Below, piece after piece: positions 5,363-7,271 of a stretch of 7,271 bases of DNA. Each line of letters begins with the position of its first letter. Position 1 is the first letter of the stretch. A program made the translations under genes and the position numbers. The stretch comes from CAXRGH01 sp964230195 (lineage in GTDB: Bacteria > Pseudomonadota > Gammaproteobacteria > Enterobacterales > Alteromonadaceae), in the NCBI GenBank assembly GCA_964230195.1, contig CAXRGH010000155.1, positions 1-7,271 on the forward strand, read 5' to 3'. The notes beneath the pieces are model-generated. The model saw only the letters and a list, made by a program, of their open reading frames with translations, was not told where the DNA came from and made no database searches.

Positions 5363-7220
5363 ATGATGATTCTGAACCTTGTGACCTATTGTCTATAGTC
5401 AGGGGGTGTTCAATGACGGTATTTCTTCCGCGACGCTTTGCAAAAAACAATGCCTGATCGGCGACAGTAAGCAATTCATCGTCTGCTAAATTCAAGGGGA
5501 TTATACCGCTACAAAAGCCAATACTTACGGTAGTCTGAATTTTATGTTCAGCAAAGCTTATGACGGTTTCTTCTACCCTTTTTCTAATATTATCGAGTAC
5601 TTGGTGTGCTCCTCCCGCATCGGTTGAAGGCATAATAATCGCAAATTCTTCTCCGCCATAGCGGAACAGAAGGTCAGCACTTCGTTTTAATGAGGATTTT
5701 AAGACTAACGCAACTTGTCGTAAACATTCATCACCTGCAAGGTGACCAAAACGGTCATTAACCGACTTAAAGTGATCAATATCGATCATTGCTAATGCCA
5801 CCGGTTCTTGATGACGTTTGGCTCGTCTGACTTCAGCGAGGTGACGCTTATCGAAATAACGTCTATTGTGACAATCCGTCAAGGCGTCAATCGTGGTAAG
5901 TTGCTCTAAAGCCTGATTTTTCTCCGCGAGTTCACGCAAGGCAATTTCCAATTCCCAACTGCGATCTTTCACTTCGATTTCTAAGGATGCCTCTCGTTCG
6001 ACTTGACGCTGGTGGGCGCGCTCTCTCTGACGGTGATAGCTAGAGGCTAAGCTGTAGGCAAAAATAAGATTTTCAGTGAAGGCACCCGCAAGGAAAATGG
6101 CTTGAGGATCACCGTTGTAATCAATAACCCCAATTTGTACTATGCCATAGCCGACACCAGACAACAGCACCGATGACCACGCAAGAATATAAATTCTGGC
6201 AAATGGGTTACCCATGGTTAAACACACGAAACCTATACCCAAACTTAATAGACTGCAAATAATAACGGCGGCCATTAGCAAAACCAACATCGGTTGATAG
6301 TCAACGAAGAAACAACAGATACTCGCTATTGTGACAACACCCATTGCCATCTTAACCATGACCGCAAGGGATTTATGCTCTTTGCTGAGAGCAAGAAAAT
6401 AATAAGTAAACATCAAGCCAAAGACGATAGTTGAGTAGCCGGTGAGTAACACTAACGAGCCTTGTAAGTCAGGTCTATCGGGCCAAACGAACTGGAAACC
6501 ATAACCATAATTCGCAAATAACGCTGAGGCGACTGACAGCACGTAAATTGCGTAAGCAAGAAAACTTGTTTGTTTGGCTGCACACCAAAAAAAGAGACTA
6601 TTTAAAACCATCGCCAAAAACGCACCGAATAGGATGCCAATTAAAAGGTTAAATTCGCGACTGTATTGTGAGTAGGACTCTGCTTGCCAGAGGGTTAGAG
6701 GTAATCGGAATGAGCTTTCGGTCTGCACTCGGATAATCAGTGTTTGTTGGTAGTTGGCGTTGAGGTTGAGCGGGAATGCAAACTTATTATTTTTGATTGG
6801 GCGTGCATGAAACGCTTGTCGGTCGCCACTCTGGTAGGTTTGAACAATCGTCGTATGATCAACCAGCCAGATGTTGATATCATCTAATAGCGGATAACCA
6901 ATTTCGAGAATCCAACCATCGTCATTCGCGAATGATAAAGTATCGATCATGGGTAAATCGACTTTCATCCAGTACGCTGATTTGGTGATGCCAGGATTAA
7001 ATGCTCCTTCTTGCTGTTCCCAGGGGGCGTCAGGTGCCAGTACTTTTTCAATTGATTGATAATCAGTGTTTTCAGCAATAACGGCTAGATTGTGATTCAG
7101 ATTGACATGTGGGTGCCCTGCGCGCAGGCCGTCAAAGCTTATTAATAAAATAACCGCAATGCCAACGATTAAACTGAGAATGAAAAATTGACTTATTTTT
7201 TGTTGTCTATCATCAGTCAT
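5361..7220 (-). CDS. Membrane diguanylate cyclase with 7TMR-DISM sensor (GGDEF)
   Basis: An inner-membrane enzyme that should make c-di-GMP from two GTP in response to an extracytoplasmic signal. Of 619 residues, 10-30 form an N-terminal membrane or signal anchor. About 45-180 resemble the periplasmic 7TMR-DISMED2 fold (SAYWMKVDL at 81-89, LEIGYPLLDDINIWL at 105-119). About 190-395 hold seven hydrophobic helices (7TMR-DISM). 396-442 is a charged, probably coiled-coil linker, and about 443-604 is GGDEF. The cyclase looks active: DALT at 445-448, metal-site D480 in MIDIDHFK, N488 and D489, and signature RYGGEEF at 520-526. The product-inhibition site RxxD is intact at R513-D516, five residues before the signature, so feedback inhibition is expected. 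No EAL domain is present. The ATG at 7220 has GAGAG seven bases upstream, although the frame stays open to the window edge. hemB follows after 13 bases, suggesting an operon. The sensed ligand is unknown; some DISMED2 domains are thought to bind carbohydrates. Confidence 0.92.
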   Translation of the reverse strand: MTDDRQQKISQFFILSLIVGIAVILLISFDGLRAGHPHVNLNHNLAVIAENTDYQSIEKVLAPDAPWEQQEGAFNPGITKSAYWMKVDLPMIDTLSFANDDGWILEIGYPLLDDINIWLVDHTTIVQTYQSGDRQAFHARPIKNNKFAFPLNLNANYQQTLIIRVQTESSFRLPLTLWQAESYSQYSREFNLLIGILFGAFLAMVLNSLFFWCAAKQTSFLAYAIYVLSVASALFANYGYGFQFVWPDRPDLQGSLVLLTGYSTIVFGLMFTYYFLALSKEHKSLAVMVKMAMGVVTIASICCFFVDYQPMLVLLMAAVIICSLLSLGIGFVCLTMGNPFARIYILAWSSVLLSGVGYGIVQIGVIDYNGDPQAIFLAGAFTENLIFAYSLASSYHRQRERAHQRQVEREASLEIEVKDRSWELEIALRELAEKNQALEQLTTIDALTDCHNRRYFDKRHLAEVRRAKRHQEPVALAMIDIDHFKSVNDRFGHLAGDECLRQVALVLKSSLKRSADLLFRYGGEEFAIIMPSTDAGGAHQVLDNIRKRVEETVISFAEHKIQTTVSIGFCSGIIPLNLADDELLTVADQALFFAKRRGRNTVIEHPLTIDNRSQGSESS

Positions 7221-7271
7221 GTCATCACTCTCAAGGGTTTTTGGACTTAAACAGGTTGAGGGTATTCTGAT
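7221..7271 (-). promoter_or_regulatory. 5' region of the cyclase-hemB pair (partial)
   Basis: GAGAG at 7232-7228 (minus) lies seven bases before the cyclase ATG and is a usable ribosome-binding site. I see no convincing promoter in the 51 bases available, so the promoter, or a further upstream operon gene, lies outside the window. The cyclase frame has no stop in this stretch, so a longer N-terminus cannot be excluded from the sequence. The ribosome site and the membrane anchor starting about ten residues after the ATG both favour 7220. Confidence 0.45.

Overview
The window is an ordinary chromosomal segment of a gammaproteobacterium with a moderate GC content (judged by eye). The protein sequences and gene order suggest a marine Alteromonas-like lineage, but the genus is a guess. 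Rho, TrxA, RhlB and GppA all align closely from memory with their Escherichia coli counterparts. The core order, rho and trxA on the minus strand divergent from rhlB and gppA on the plus strand, is the E. coli order. HemB instead resembles the Pseudomonas aeruginosa enzyme, and in Pseudomonas hemB also lies close to ppx, trxA and rho. I see no phage, insertion sequence, CRISPR array, tRNA, rRNA or defence gene.

Layout from left to right: (1) 1-869, minus, the first 289 codons of rho, cut by the window edge. (2) 870-1074, a leader of about 170 bases before rho, preceded by a strong intrinsic terminator that sits four bases after trxA. (3) 1075-1401, minus, trxA. (4) 1402-1496, a short divergent promoter region whose two best -10 hexamers overlap. 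(5) 1497-2759, plus, rhlB, followed after 23 bases by gppA at 2783-4267, a likely two-gene operon. (6) 4268-4351, the gap between the convergent genes gppA and hemB. It is filled by an imperfect inverted repeat of about 90 bases that runs a few bases into the hemB end. (7) 4352-5347, minus, hemB. (8) 5361-7220, minus, a 7TMR-DISM/GGDEF diguanylate cyclase, 13 bases upstream of hemB and probably co-transcribed with it. (9) 7221-7271, the cyclase's ribosome-binding region and the window edge.

Functionally, rho (transcription termination), trxA (disulfide reduction) and rhlB (RNA unwinding for decay) are housekeeping genes. gppA acts on the alarmone pppGpp and/or polyphosphate. hemB makes porphobilinogen for haem. 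The diguanylate cyclase adds a membrane sensor that makes the second messenger c-di-GMP. Its tight linkage to hemB is the least standard feature of the layout. I found no convincing new multi-gene system. The items most worth checking are the gppA/hemB inverted repeat, the cyclase-hemB pairing and the rho leader.
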